From NCBI RefSeq assembly GCF_001613145.1, contig NZ_BDBU01000002.1, positions 310,001 to 374,000 of the forward strand: 64,000 bases of DNA, given 5' to 3'. Positions 1-8,059 of the stretch are shown piece after piece. Made by a program: the position numbers and the translations under genes. The stretch comes from Nocardia jejuensis NBRC 103114. GTDB taxonomy: Bacteria; Actinomycetota; Actinomycetes; Mycobacteriales; Mycobacteriaceae. Positions within the stretch are counted from its first letter, which is position 1, and each line of letters starts with the position of its first letter. Below the pieces are notes generated by a model. It did not search any database and was not told the origin of the DNA. It worked only from the letters and a program-made list of their open reading frames with translations.

Positions 1-529
1 CCTCCGACGGTTTGAACACGACGGTATTGCCCGCCAGGAGAGCCTGGACCACGGGATTGAGGGTCAGGACGAAGGGGGCGTTCCACGGCGTGATCACCGC
101 GACCACACCCAGCGGCTGGTACTGGATGTGGAGCTTCTTCATCGGCCGTAGGTAGCCGTGCAAACGCTGTCGATGCGGCCGCAGATCCCGACGGGCGCGC
201 TTGGTCCAGTAGTTGAGGAAATCGCAGGAGGGCACGATCTCGACCCCGAGGGCCTCGGCGTGAGGTTTGCCGGTCTCCTCGCGGATCGTGTCGGTGATTT
301 CCGCGCGGCGCGCGACGATGACGTCGATCGCCCGGCCGATGATCGCGGCGCGCTCGCCGATATCGCGTGCGGCCCAATCCGGTTGCGCCGCACGGGCCCG
401 GGTGACGGCGTTGCGCACATCGTCACGGTCGTCGACATCGAATTCGGCGATCGGCCGTCGATCCACGGGACTGTGCAGGGCCAGTCGCCGGCGCCCGTCG
501 ATTTCCTGTGCATTTCGGACGATGGCCAT
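1..529 (-). CDS. Aldehyde dehydrogenase, N-terminal part (runs off the window)
   Basis: NAD(P)-dependent oxidation of an aldehyde to the acid is expected from the family. Only the first 176 codons are inside the window. Visible residues include the Rossmann-fold stretch GVVAVITPWNAPF near residues 141-153 and AGNTVVFKPSE at the window edge, both typical of the ALDH superfamily. The catalytic Cys and Glu lie outside. The ATG at 529 follows GGGAGAAACC, a good ribosome-binding site. A strong copy of the shared 36-bp operator lies 39 nt upstream, so the gene probably belongs to the same regulon as cyp51. The substrate cannot be told. Confidence 0.9.
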   Translation of the reverse strand, partial: MAIVRNAQEIDGRRRLALHSPVDRRPIAEFDVDDRDDVRNAVTRARAAQPDWAARDIGERAAIIGRAIDVIVARRAEITDTIREETGKPHAEALGVEIVPSCDFLNYWTKRARRDLRPHRQRLHGYLRPMKKLHIQYQPLGVVAVITPWNAPFVLTLNPVVQALLAGNTVVFKPSE

Positions 530-567
530 GGTTTCTCCCAGATCGCGATGTCACGTTCCACCTACTC

Positions 568-603
568 GGACAGCTGTCCGGACGTTACTACAGAACACCG
601 TAT
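568..603 (-). promoter_or_regulatory. Shared 36-bp operator module, copy A (aldehyde dehydrogenase promoter)
   Basis: Read toward the gene, the third 12-bp block is the perfect palindrome GGACAGCTGTCC (568-579), inside a 14-bp palindrome at 567-580. The middle block is GTAGTAACGTCC (580-591). The first block is degenerate here. The middle and third blocks match copies C and D near 25.5 kb almost base for base. The module overlaps the last codons of the upstream oxidoreductase gene, which ends at 588. Confidence 0.7.
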
Positions 604-1625
604 TCGGCCACGACGGGCGCCAACTCGTCCGGGGTGCACCCGTGCAGGATGACCCGGTCCGCGCCGTGGGTGAACTCCTCGCGAATCCGCGCGACACAGT
701 GCGCGGGCGTTCCCGTCGCGGCGACCGACACCCACTCCGGCGGTAGCAGGGTCGCGATGTGCTCGAGCTGGTCGGCACCGGCTTTCGCATCGATCGCTCC
801 GGGCACCGATCGTACGATCGGGTCGGCGCGAAAGCGCTGCAGGACAGCGGGATCCCACTCGTTGGTGCGGATCAGCAGATCGCCGTAACCCTGCAGATAG
901 GTGGCCAGGCGCCCGACGGTCTTGCGCAGCCGCTCGGCTTCGGGGATATGGTCGCCGACGGTGGCGAGGCACGACCACACCCGAACCGCCGCGGGATCGC
1001 GCCCGGCTCGCTCGGCTGCCTGTTTCACCGTGCGCACGCAGCGCCGCACCGTTTCCGGAGGAAAATAGGTGTGCAGGATGACGTCGTCGAAGGCGCGGCC
1101 ACCGAGCGCCAGGGTCTTGGGCCCGAAAGCCACCAGCGCGAGCCGGATCTCCTCGTCGAAGTCCGCGTCCAGGAACAGCACCGGGTAGCGGCCCATCGGC
1201 CCGTCGTGGTCGATGATGGTCTCCCCGCGCCACAGTCGCCGGGTGACCCGGGCCCAATCCTCCATATGCGCGGTGGTGACCGCGGGAATGCCGAACGCGG
1301 AGTGGATCGCCCCCACGCCGCGACCGATTCCGAGGGTGAATCGCCCACCCGAAAGCCGGTGCACGGTCGTCGCCCACGAGGCGGTCACCAGGGGGTGGCG
1401 GGTGTTGCAGTTGGTCGCCGCGGTGGCCACCTGGAGCCGGGTGGTCGCCGCGCAGGCCGCGCCCACGAGCGAGGAAGCCTCCTTCACGTTCCAGCGCTCG
1501 GACACGAAGGCGGTCCCCAGGCCGAGTTCCTCGCCGCGCCGGGCCTGCTCGATCAGCGCGGCGGGACCCTCACCTCCGGCGCCGGCGAGCAGATAGAAGC
1601 CGAGTTCGTCGTAGGTGGTCTGCAT
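588..1625 (-). CDS. LLM-class flavin-dependent (probably F420) oxidoreductase
   Basis: A 345-aa luciferase-like monooxygenase-fold protein. LSGGRFTLGIGRG at residues 91-103 is the typical barrel strand of this family, followed by GRGVGAIHSAFG. It resembles the mycobacterial/nocardial F420-type branch rather than FMN luciferases (inference from overall sequence). The start is ATG 1625, preceded by AAGGAACACTC; an open frame continues to 1817 but that part is not protein-like. It is divergent from the TetR gene at 1936, and two inverted repeats between them suggest control by that TetR. Substrate unknown. Confidence 0.85.
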   Translation of the reverse strand: MQTTYDELGFYLLAGAGGEGPAALIEQARRGEELGLGTAFVSERWNVKEASSLVGAACAATTRLQVATAATNCNTRHPLVTASWATTVHRLSGGRFTLGIGRGVGAIHSAFGIPAVTTAHMEDWARVTRRLWRGETIIDHDGPMGRYPVLFLDADFDEEIRLALVAFGPKTLALGGRAFDDVILHTYFPPETVRRCVRTVKQAAERAGRDPAAVRVWSCLATVGDHIPEAERLRKTVGRLATYLQGYGDLLIRTNEWDPAVLQRFRADPIVRSVPGAIDAKAGADQLEHIATLLPPEWVSVAATGTPAHCVARIREEFTHGADRVILHGCTPDELAPVVAEYGVL

Positions 1626-1736
1626 GAGTGTTCCTTGCCTGGAAATGTCCTGCGCCGCGGCACATTCGGCAGCGAGACGGCCGATGCGGGGTGTGGAGCG
1701 GCTCGCGCGCCGGGCGGGCGGCGCGCTCGCACAACA

Positions 1737-1753
1737 AAGTAACAGCGTTACTT
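1737..1753. promoter_or_regulatory. Palindromic operator AAGTAAC-N3-GTTACTT
   Basis: Perfect 7-bp arms with a 3-bp centre, in the shared upstream region of the LLM oxidoreductase and the TetR gene. It is a likely binding site of the TetR encoded at 1936-2511. Confidence 0.6.
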
Positions 1754-1883
1754 CTCGATCGTGTGCGAATTCGTGAACTGACAGCTTCGCGACGGGAAAC
1801 CTGTTCGGGTAACGCACTTTTCGCGGTCGAGCGCGCAGACGAGAGCTGATCCGGCGATTCCGGTGAAAGTGAGCCGGTCGTTA

Positions 1884-1900
1884 AAGTAACGTCGTTTCTC
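1884..1900. promoter_or_regulatory. Second, imperfect AAGTAAC operator
   Basis: The left arm AAGTAAC is identical to the site at 1737-1743; after a 3-bp centre the right arm is GTTTCTC instead of GTTACTT. It lies 36-52 bp before the TetR start, fitting autoregulation. Confidence 0.5.
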
Positions 1901-1935
1901 CGCGCCGACCGTGCGGCGAAAGGACGTGCCCGCCA

Positions 1936-2511
1936 GTGCCGAAGCCGCTGCTGAGTTCCGACGCGATCTTCGACGCGGCATTGCGGATCCTCACCGAGGA
2001 GGGTGCGGGCGGGCTGACCATACGGAATCTGGCAACACATCTGAAGTGTTCGAACAGCACGCTGTACCAGCAGGTCGGAACCGCCGAACAACTGGTGCGC
2101 GGGGTGGTCGCGCGCGCGTTCGCCGACCTCGAGATCGCGTTCGACGCGGACGCGGCATGGGAGGTCGCGGCCCAATCCTGGTGTGCCGCACTGCGAGGCG
2201 CGCTGCTGGATCAGCCGGAACTGTGCCGCCTCATGAGCATCTCGGACCGCGCCGTGGTCGTGGATTACGTGCATCGGCTACTGGTGGTGCTGGAGCGGGA
2301 CGGCTTCAGCCACAGCCAGGCCATCGAGATCGGCGGCATTCTGGCCCACGTCACGGTCAGTATGACGATCTCCGACATCGCCGCACCGGGTCAGTGGGAC
2401 GATCCCCGCGTGTTCGCCACGACCGTGCGATGGCTCATCCACGGAATGGCGGCGGCGCGGGCCGAACGTCTGTTGCGACCCGCCCACCGGACCCGATCCG
2501 ATACGCCGTGA
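1936..2511 (+). CDS. TetR-family transcriptional regulator
   Basis: A 191-aa protein with an N-terminal TetR DNA-binding domain. The helix-turn-helix is near residues 28-47 (TIRNLATHLKCSNSTLYQQV), followed by a helical ligand-binding domain of unclassified type. It starts 24 nt upstream of the APH-fold kinase gene on the same strand, so the two are probably co-transcribed, and it is divergent from the LLM oxidoreductase. The AAGTAAC inverted repeats upstream are its likely operators. The inducer is unknown. Confidence 0.88.
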   Translation: MPKPLLSSDAIFDAALRILTEEGAGGLTIRNLATHLKCSNSTLYQQVGTAEQLVRGVVARAFADLEIAFDADAAWEVAAQSWCAALRGALLDQPELCRLMSISDRAVVVDYVHRLLVVLERDGFSHSQAIEIGGILAHVTVSMTISDIAAPGQWDDPRVFATTVRWLIHGMAAARAERLLRPAHRTRSDTP

Positions 2512-2534
2512 CCCCGAGCAACCAGGGAAGAATC

Positions 2535-3632
2535 ATGAACACATCCGCTGTCGGCACGAGCGAAGGCGCCGGCTCGAATTCCTTGCCCTCGACACCTTCC
2601 GAGATCACCGCCGAGTGGCTGGGGTCGGTGCTGGGTGAGCGGATTTCGTCCGTGCGCGTCGATCCGGTGGGTACCGGGCAGACCGGCGCGACCTATCGGG
2701 TCACTCCGGTCTATGCCGGGCCGACGCGGTTGCCACCCTCGTTCGTCGCGAAACTGCCCTCGCAGCACGCGGAGGTTCGCGAGCGGGTCGCGCTCGGCTA
2801 TCGCGCGGAGCACGCGTTCTACACCCGGGTCGCGCACACCCTCGACGTGCCGGTGCCACAGGTCTTTCATTGCGATATCGCCGGTGACGGTGCGGAATTC
2901 GTCCTGGTGGTGTCGGATCTGACGCCGGCGGTGCAGGGCGACCAGGTGCGCGGGTGCGGTCAGGAGCAGGCGCGGTTGGCCGTTGAGGCGCTGGCGGGTC
3001 TGCACGGGCCCCGATGGTGCGATCCCGCGTGGGTGGGTTTCGACGGTATCGCGATGCCCAAGGCCGACGCCGATTTCGCCCGCGGAATGGGTGAGCTCGC
3101 CCGGATCGCGTGGGAGAGAACACTGTCGGGGCTGGGTACGCGGATCGATCGGGACGATCGCGCCGTGCTGGCCGCGTCGGCGGACCTGGTGGAGGGATGG
3201 CTGGGGCTGGACGACGAACGGTTCTGTCTGCTGCACGGGGACTACCGGCTCGACAATCTGCTGTTCGATCCGGCGAAAGCCGTTGTCACCGTGGTCGACT
3301 GGCAGACGCTCACGGTGGGGTTGCCCGCGCGGGACCTGGCCTACTTCCTCGGCACGAGCATGGAATCCGACGCGCGCGAGCGCTCGGAGGTACAGCTGGT
3401 CGAGACCTATCGGCGGCGCGTGCTGGGGTACGGCATCGGCGAGTACTCGGCCGAAAGGTGCTGGACCGACTACCGAATCGGGATGCTGCAGATTCCGCTG
3501 ATCACCACGTTCGGCTACGCGTTCACCGCGGCCACCGATCGCGGTGACGACATGATGCTGACCATGATCCGGCGCGGCTGCCACGCCATCCGCCACCTCG
3601 GCACGATCGATCTGGTCGCCGGGTTGATCTGA
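2535..3632 (+). CDS. APH-fold phosphotransferase (aminoglycoside phosphotransferase / ecdysteroid-kinase-like)
   Basis: A 365-aa kinase-like protein. LLHGDYRLDNLLFD near residues 232-245 is the catalytic loop with the Brenner-type H-G-D-x-x-x-x-N signature, and VVDWQ near 253-257 supplies the metal-binding Asp. These fit phosphoryl transfer from ATP to a small hydroxylated molecule. Such proteins in actinomycete lipid loci often resemble the FadE36/CHK group, so antibiotic resistance should not be assumed. The ATG at 2535 follows AGGGAAGAATC; the open frame starting at 1911 overlaps the TetR gene and was rejected. It converges on the TetR gene at 3649, leaving only 16 nt. Confidence 0.82.
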   Translation: MNTSAVGTSEGAGSNSLPSTPSEITAEWLGSVLGERISSVRVDPVGTGQTGATYRVTPVYAGPTRLPPSFVAKLPSQHAEVRERVALGYRAEHAFYTRVAHTLDVPVPQVFHCDIAGDGAEFVLVVSDLTPAVQGDQVRGCGQEQARLAVEALAGLHGPRWCDPAWVGFDGIAMPKADADFARGMGELARIAWERTLSGLGTRIDRDDRAVLAASADLVEGWLGLDDERFCLLHGDYRLDNLLFDPAKAVVTVVDWQTLTVGLPARDLAYFLGTSMESDARERSEVQLVETYRRRVLGYGIGEYSAERCWTDYRIGMLQIPLITTFGYAFTAATDRGDDMMLTMIRRGCHAIRHLGTIDLVAGLI

Positions 3633-3648
3633 GGCCGCGCCCCGCCGC

Positions 3649-4224
3649 TCACGAGAGCAGGCGGTGTGCGCACCGTTCCACTCGATCGACGACGTCGGCG
3701 TAGGACAGGTGACCCATTCCGGCCTGCAGCATCGCGCCGTAGTACAGCAGTTCCAGGTACTCGAGGTTCTCGATGTTCTCCTGGCCCACGGCGTCGAGCA
3801 GGCGGGTGCGCAGCTCGCCGCCGATGCGCAGGCGCAGGTGGTCGACGTCCGCATCGTTGCCGAGCAGCGCCTGACTCATCGCCGCGGCCAATTCGGGTTC
3901 GTCGGCCACGAGCGTGGCCGCCTGGCGCAGGACGGTGATCGCCCGGGTGGCGATATCGGCGTCGGGCAGCGGTGGCGGCGCCGCCGCGACCAGCCGCCGC
4001 CAGTACACCTCGGCGATCAAATGCTCCTTGGAGGAGAAGTAGGTGTAGGCGGTAGCGGTGCCCACACCCGCCTGTGCGGCGATCAACCGTATTGTCGTGG
4101 CCGCGTAGCCTTCCCGCGCCAGGACCACGACGGCGGCTTTGGTGAGCCGTTCGACGGTTTCGGCCTGCTTGCCGCTCAGGCGTCGCCGCGTCGCTTCCAG
4201 ATTGTGCGGTACCGGTGTGGACAT
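3649..4224 (-). CDS. TetR-family regulator, proposed controller of the oxidation/mce regulon
   Basis: A 191-aa protein with a helix-turn-helix at residues 43-62 (TTIRLIAAQAGVGTATAYTY) and the FSSKEHLI motif that follows it in TetR proteins. The start is ATG 4224. A frame continues upstream to 4551 but crosses the operator and the fadD terminator. The palindrome GGACATATGTCC covers the start codon and a second dyad lies exactly 24 bp upstream, so the gene is almost certainly autoregulated and its mRNA may be leaderless. Because the same 36-bp module precedes six other transcription units, I infer that this protein controls them. Confidence 0.85.
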   Translation of the reverse strand: MSTPVPHNLEATRRRLSGKQAETVERLTKAAVVVLAREGYAATTIRLIAAQAGVGTATAYTYFSSKEHLIAEVYWRRLVAAAPPPLPDADIATRAITVLRQAATLVADEPELAAAMSQALLGNDADVDHLRLRIGGELRTRLLDAVGQENIENLEYLELLYYGAMLQAGMGHLSYADVVDRVERCAHRLLS

Positions 4225-4254
4225 ATGTCCGAATGCTACTACCGACAGCTGTCC
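4219..4254 (-). promoter_or_regulatory. Shared 36-bp operator module, copy B (TetR promoter, over the start codon)
   Basis: Read toward the gene, the blocks are GGACAGCTGTCG, GTAGTAGCATTC and GGACATATGTCC. The third block (4219-4230) is a perfect palindrome that contains the TetR ATG (4222-4224). Dyad centres are at 4224.5 and 4248.5, 24 bp apart. The middle-block GTAGTA may be part of the -10 element (inference). Confidence 0.72.
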
Positions 4255-4296
4255 AGAACAATTCGACGCGCGTATGCCGTGGAATTGCCGTGCCGC

Positions 4297-4333
4297 GGCC
4301 GGGCATCGCGCGGGACTCGCGTTATGCCCGGCC
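4297..4333 (-). terminator. Hairpin downstream of the acyl-CoA synthetase operon
   Basis: GGCCGGGCAT (4297-4306) pairs perfectly with ATGCCCGGCC (4324-4333) and the stem can extend outward with one bulge. It lies 12 nt after the synthetase stop. There is no U-tract, as is usual in actinomycetes. Confidence 0.55.
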
Positions 4334-4345
4334 TCGCGGGGTTGC

Positions 4346-5974
4346 TCAGCGGGGCGAAGAGTTCGCTGTGGTGACCTCGTGGTCGGGTGCGCGGCTCGCC
4401 GCGTAATCGGTGGCCCATCGATAGTCGGGTTTGCCGCTGGGGGAGCGTGAGACGGTCTCCGCGATCCACAGGGTGCGCGGCACCTTGTATCCGGCGAGGT
4501 GTGAGCGCACATGCGCGGTGATCGACTCGAAATCGGGATCGGTTCCCGCACACAGCGACAGGACGGCCGCGACCTGCTGCCCCCATCGCTCGTGCGGTCT
4601 GGCGACCACCACCGCGTCTAACACGCGGGGATGCGCCTTGAGGACGCTTTCGACCTCCTCGACGAACACCTTCTCCCCGCCGGTATTGATCACCATGTTG
4701 CCGCGTCCGATGAGGGTGATCGATCCGTCGCTCTCCACGCGCGCACGATCGTCGGTCACCACGATCCGGACGCCGTCGACCGTCTTGAACAGGCGCGCGG
4801 ATTTCTCGGTGTCCTTGTAATAGCCCATCGGCACGGCGCCGGTCTTGGCCAGCCAGCCTTCCTGGCCGGGCGCGACGGCCCGGCCCGCGTCGTCCACGAC
4901 CGTGGCGCCCCTGCCGGTCTGCACGCGCGGACCCCGCGTCGGGTCGTCGTCCTTGGTGGCGAAGCCGATACCGCCGAAGCCGGTCTCGGAGGATCCGATC
5001 GAATCGGAGACGACCGCCGAGGGAAACCGTTCCAGCAGTTGATTCTTCACCGGCTGCGAGAGCATCGCGGCCCCGGACGCGATGGCCACCAGTGAGGTGG
5101 CGTCGGGGGAGGTGGCGTCGTAGGAGGCCAGCAGGGGGCGCGCCATCGCGTCGCCGGTGATCACCATGACCGCGGGTCGTTCCCGTTGCACCGTGCGCCA
5201 GACGGCATCGGGGTCGAAACGCGATTCGTACACGATCGTGTTGCCGCTCCACAGGGCGGTGAAGGTCGGCATCATCGCGGCGGCGTGAATCAGCGGGGGC
5301 AGCACCAGCCACGCGCTCGGGTCGGTCACGGCGCCGACCCGGGACTGCTGGAATTCGTCGGCGACGGGTTCGCCTGTGTAGAAGTCGATTCCACCGCCCA
5401 GAACCCGCCACATGTCCTCCTGCCGCCACATGACCCCTTTCGGCAGGCCGGTGGTGCCGCCGGTGTACATCATGAACAGGTCGTCGGCGCTGCGCCGGAA
5501 CACCGGGCGTTCGGTGGACTCGGCGAGAATCGATTCGTACTGTGCCGCAGCGGTATCGAGATGATCGCTGCCGAGGTCGTCCTCGACGACGATGGCGTGC
5601 CGCACTCGCGGCGAGTGCGCCAGCGCCTCCTCGACCGCGGGGCTGTAGCTGCGGTGGAAGAGCAGGACCCGAAGGTCCGCGTTGTCGTACAGGTACCGCA
5701 ACTCACCGGCGCCGTAGCGGTAGTTGATATTGATCGGAACCGCCCGCAGTTTGTAACAGGCGATCAGTGTCTCCATGGTCTCGATGCCGTTGTGCATCTG
5801 GAAACCGACGTGGACATCGTGGCCCACACCGAGCGAGAGCAGATGGTGGGCAAGACGATTGGCCCGAATATCGAGTTCTCGATAGGTGATGCGGCGGTCG
5901 TGGTGGATCAGGGCAGTGCGTTCGGGCATCGCGTCGACCGCGTGCTCGAACAGGTCGGCGAAGTTACACGCCAT
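4346..5974 (-). CDS. AMP-forming acyl-CoA synthetase (FadD-like)
   Basis: A 542-aa adenylate-forming enzyme that would activate a carboxylic acid with ATP and CoA. YTGGTTGLPKGVMW at residues 170-183 is the ATP/AMP P-loop-like motif, and SPSGKPDYRW near the C-terminus carries the conserved catalytic Lys. Length is normal for fatty-acid or steroid-acid ligases. It is the last gene of the operon that begins with the P450 at 10058 and sits 42 nt after the preceding gene. With the oxidases upstream it probably activates the acid they produce. Substrate unknown. Confidence 0.9.
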   Translation of the reverse strand: MACNFADLFEHAVDAMPERTALIHHDRRITYRELDIRANRLAHHLLSLGVGHDVHVGFQMHNGIETMETLIACYKLRAVPININYRYGAGELRYLYDNADLRVLLFHRSYSPAVEEALAHSPRVRHAIVVEDDLGSDHLDTAAAQYESILAESTERPVFRRSADDLFMMYTGGTTGLPKGVMWRQEDMWRVLGGGIDFYTGEPVADEFQQSRVGAVTDPSAWLVLPPLIHAAAMMPTFTALWSGNTIVYESRFDPDAVWRTVQRERPAVMVITGDAMARPLLASYDATSPDATSLVAIASGAAMLSQPVKNQLLERFPSAVVSDSIGSSETGFGGIGFATKDDDPTRGPRVQTGRGATVVDDAGRAVAPGQEGWLAKTGAVPMGYYKDTEKSARLFKTVDGVRIVVTDDRARVESDGSITLIGRGNMVINTGGEKVFVEEVESVLKAHPRVLDAVVVARPHERWGQQVAAVLSLCAGTDPDFESITAHVRSHLAGYKVPRTLWIAETVSRSPSGKPDYRWATDYAASRAPDHEVTTANSSPR

Positions 5975-6016
5975 GGCAACTCATCTTTCATGGGGGCGCT
6001 GTCAGATGGGGCGCTG

Positions 6017-7276
6017 TCAGAGGACGGTCAGCGGCAGCGGGATGCCGCGGTCGGTGAATCGGAAGTCGGCTCCGGTGCTGAACCGGGTGATGGCGACCTC
6101 GCCCGATTCGGTGAAAGGTGTGTCCGCCTGCCGGAATCCGACCACGAGCTCGTCGGGGGTATCGGCGATGACGTGGGCGGCGAAGCGGGGATTCACCCCG
6201 CGCGCCATGGCCTCGAGCGGGGCCAGGTGCGTGGCATCGATCAGGGAGGGCCACGCCCGGTCGTGCACCGCGCCGCTGCGTGCGGGGATCCGCAGTCGCA
6301 CCTGGCCACCGTCGTCGTCCACCCGTATGCCCGTGTAGCGCAGTGGATTCCACGCGGGATGCAGACGAAGCACCTGTGCCAGAGCGGCATCGTCGTCGCC
6401 GAGGTCCAGGGCGAGGCGGAGCCGTTCGGAGGTGAGGCCGGCGATGCCCGCGAACTGTTTGCGCCCGATAGCGGCGGCGTCGCCGTTCTCGGCGCGAGCG
6501 CGCACCGCGATCAGGAACCCCAGGGTCAGCAGATGATGTTGCAGGCACACCTCATCGGCCATGCGGATGAGCGCGGAACGGGAGAAGTCGCCGAAGCGCA
6601 GATCGCTGAGCAATGGGCCGGAGTAGTCCCCGTGGCCGTCGTCGCCGGGATCGATCGGGTCCAGCACCACCTGTGCCGCCGCGGAATTCGCGATGAGGTC
6701 GGAATTGGCGGGGACGGGGGGAGGGATGTGCGAGTCGTCGATCGTGACGGTCCAGGCGCACACCGGATGGCGATCCGCGGGTACCCGCGGTGGCCGGTGG
6801 ATGGGTCGCACCTGGGCGCGGGGGTTGGTGGCCAGCGCCGTGGCGTCGAAGGTGGGGTCCTCGATGTCGTGGCACATCGCCTTCACGTAGGACTCACCCA
6901 TCGGCTCGACATCCGCGAGCGCACCGCAGTGGTCGAGCCAGAACTCACCGTGGAAGTGGTCGTGGATCCGATACCGGAAGTCCATGAACTGCGGTGGTGC
7001 GCCGATATCGAGTTGCAGCCCTTTGAATATCGTCTCGACCCCGTCGCCGGTGAACCGCAGGGCGCGCTGCATGCGGCGGGTGTAGGCGGGGCTGGCCACC
7101 TGCCATTCCTCGATGGCGATCGCGGTCATGCCTTCGCGACCGAACGCGGCGATGCTGTGCGCCATGCCGGACCGGTCGATCAGGTGCCCGCTCAACAGCA
7201 GTTCCGGGACCAGGATCGCCAACTGGGCACGGCTCAGGTCGGCGTAGGCGCTGCGCCGTTCGGGATCGGGGTTCAC
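6017..7276 (-). CDS. Conserved-looking protein of unknown function
   Basis: A 419-aa protein I do not recognise. It has no signal peptide, membrane segment, nucleotide-binding loop or metal motif that I can name. It is rich in Asp, His and Arg, with the His/aromatic cluster FRYRIHDHFHGEFWLDH near residues 100-116. The start is GTG 7276, which forms a GTGA overlap with the stop of the SnoaL-like gene, so translation is coupled; another GTG lies one codon earlier. It sits between the SnoaL-like gene and the acyl-CoA synthetase, and its codon use matches its neighbours. It is either an undescribed enzyme of the pathway or an accessory protein. Confidence 0.75.
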   Translation of the reverse strand: MNPDPERRSAYADLSRAQLAILVPELLLSGHLIDRSGMAHSIAAFGREGMTAIAIEEWQVASPAYTRRMQRALRFTGDGVETIFKGLQLDIGAPPQFMDFRYRIHDHFHGEFWLDHCGALADVEPMGESYVKAMCHDIEDPTFDATALATNPRAQVRPIHRPPRVPADRHPVCAWTVTIDDSHIPPPVPANSDLIANSAAAQVVLDPIDPGDDGHGDYSGPLLSDLRFGDFSRSALIRMADEVCLQHHLLTLGFLIAVRARAENGDAAAIGRKQFAGIAGLTSERLRLALDLGDDDAALAQVLRLHPAWNPLRYTGIRVDDDGGQVRLRIPARSGAVHDRAWPSLIDATHLAPLEAMARGVNPRFAAHVIADTPDELVVGFRQADTPFTESGEVAITRFSTGADFRFTDRGIPLPLTVL

Positions 7277-7824
7277 CACAGCGGCACCGGTGCGGTGCCG
7301 ATCGGGTACCAGCCGGGCAGCTTCTCCCCGGAGGTCGCGCGCTCGATGCGCCGCAGCATCCCGGCCGAGAGCGTCTTGTCGGTGATCATCTCCAGGAACA
7401 GCGCGCTCACATTGCCGAAGTCGAAAAAGTCACGCTGCCACGACCATTGGAAGTCGCCGCCGTAGCGGAACCAGCTGCCGCCGATACCCTGCGGGCTGTA
7501 GTGACTGCCGTCGGCGCGGGTGGCGTCGGCGATCTGCTTCCAGAGTCCGATGACGTCGCCACTGCGCTCGTCGACCACGACGTGCTGGTACGGATAGGTC
7601 CAGCCCTCGAGGCCCTGCATCTCCACGCCCAGCGCGATATCGCGAATCTCCGTGCGCCCGACCGCCATGAATTCCTGTGTGGGCCCGTAGTTCCAGCCGT
7701 AGGTGGCGTCCTCGGTGTAGAACTCGGCCAGCGGGCGCCAATCTCCGGCGAGCTCGGCCTCCTCGTTCGCCTTCAGCCAGCGTTGCACCATCTCGTCGAG
7801 TTCGGCGCGATCGAAATCAGCCAT
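7273..7824 (-). CDS. SnoaL-like / NTF2-fold protein
   Basis: A 183-aa protein with the look of the SnoaL/NTF2 cone-fold family: WLKANEEAELAGDWRPLAEF near residues 16-35, then YTEDATYGW near 36-44 and the pattern V(V)VDERSGDVIGLWK. Such proteins are isomerases, cyclases or hydratases, or act as non-catalytic partners; ketosteroid isomerase shares the fold. It is longer than the usual 130-150 aa, with an aromatic C-terminal extension. It overlaps the ferredoxin gene upstream by 8 nt and the unknown gene downstream by 4 nt. The exact reaction is not known. Confidence 0.8.
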   Translation of the reverse strand: MADFDRAELDEMVQRWLKANEEAELAGDWRPLAEFYTEDATYGWNYGPTQEFMAVGRTEIRDIALGVEMQGLEGWTYPYQHVVVDERSGDVIGLWKQIADATRADGSHYSPQGIGGSWFRYGGDFQWSWQRDFFDFGNVSALFLEMITDKTLSAGMLRRIERATSGEKLPGWYPIGTAPVPLW

Positions 7825-8059
7825 GGTGGTTGTCCTTTCGTGACAGCGTTGTCGGTCGGTGCTGGTCGCCGTCGATGATCGACAGCGCCTGGGTGGGGCA
7901 GTAGCGCACGGCGTCGGTGACCGCCGTGCGGGCCGCGGGTGCGGGCTCGGTGTCGAGAACCTCGACTTTGCCCCGGTTCGGGACGGTGAACACCTCGGGC
8001 GCTTCCGCGGCGCAGACCGCGTGGCCCTGGCACAGATCCAGATCGGCGACGATTCTCAT
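7817..8059 (-). CDS. [3Fe-4S]-type ferredoxin, probable P450 redox partner
   Basis: An 80-aa ferredoxin. MRIVADLDLCQGHAVCAAEAP and a later RYCPTQAL give the C-x5-C...CP spacing of small 3Fe-4S ferredoxins that donate electrons to bacterial P450s. The start is ATG 8059, in an ATGA overlap with the SDR stop; the longer frame to 8335 is an artefact. It lies in the same operon as the P450 at 8853-10058, which is the obvious partner. In M. tuberculosis a similar ferredoxin follows cyp51 (recalled knowledge), so it may also serve the distal P450s here. Confidence 0.88.
   Translation of the reverse strand: MRIVADLDLCQGHAVCAAEAPEVFTVPNRGKVEVLDTEPAPAARTAVTDAVRYCPTQALSIIDGDQHRPTTLSRKDNHHG

Larger units (their letters stand above)
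1626..1935. other. Intergenic region between divergent LLM oxidoreductase and TetR genes
   Basis: This 310-nt stretch has no credible gene. It holds two related inverted repeats (1737-1753 and 1884-1900) and, at its left end, the ribosome-binding site of the LLM oxidoreductase. It presumably contains both divergent promoters. Confidence 0.6.

Noticed and set aside
5186..7465. 759-codon open frame on the + strand
   Set aside because: Antisense shadow of fadD and the unknown 419-aa gene; the translation is Gly/Val/His/Asp-rich without domains, as is usual for long antisense frames in G+C-rich DNA.
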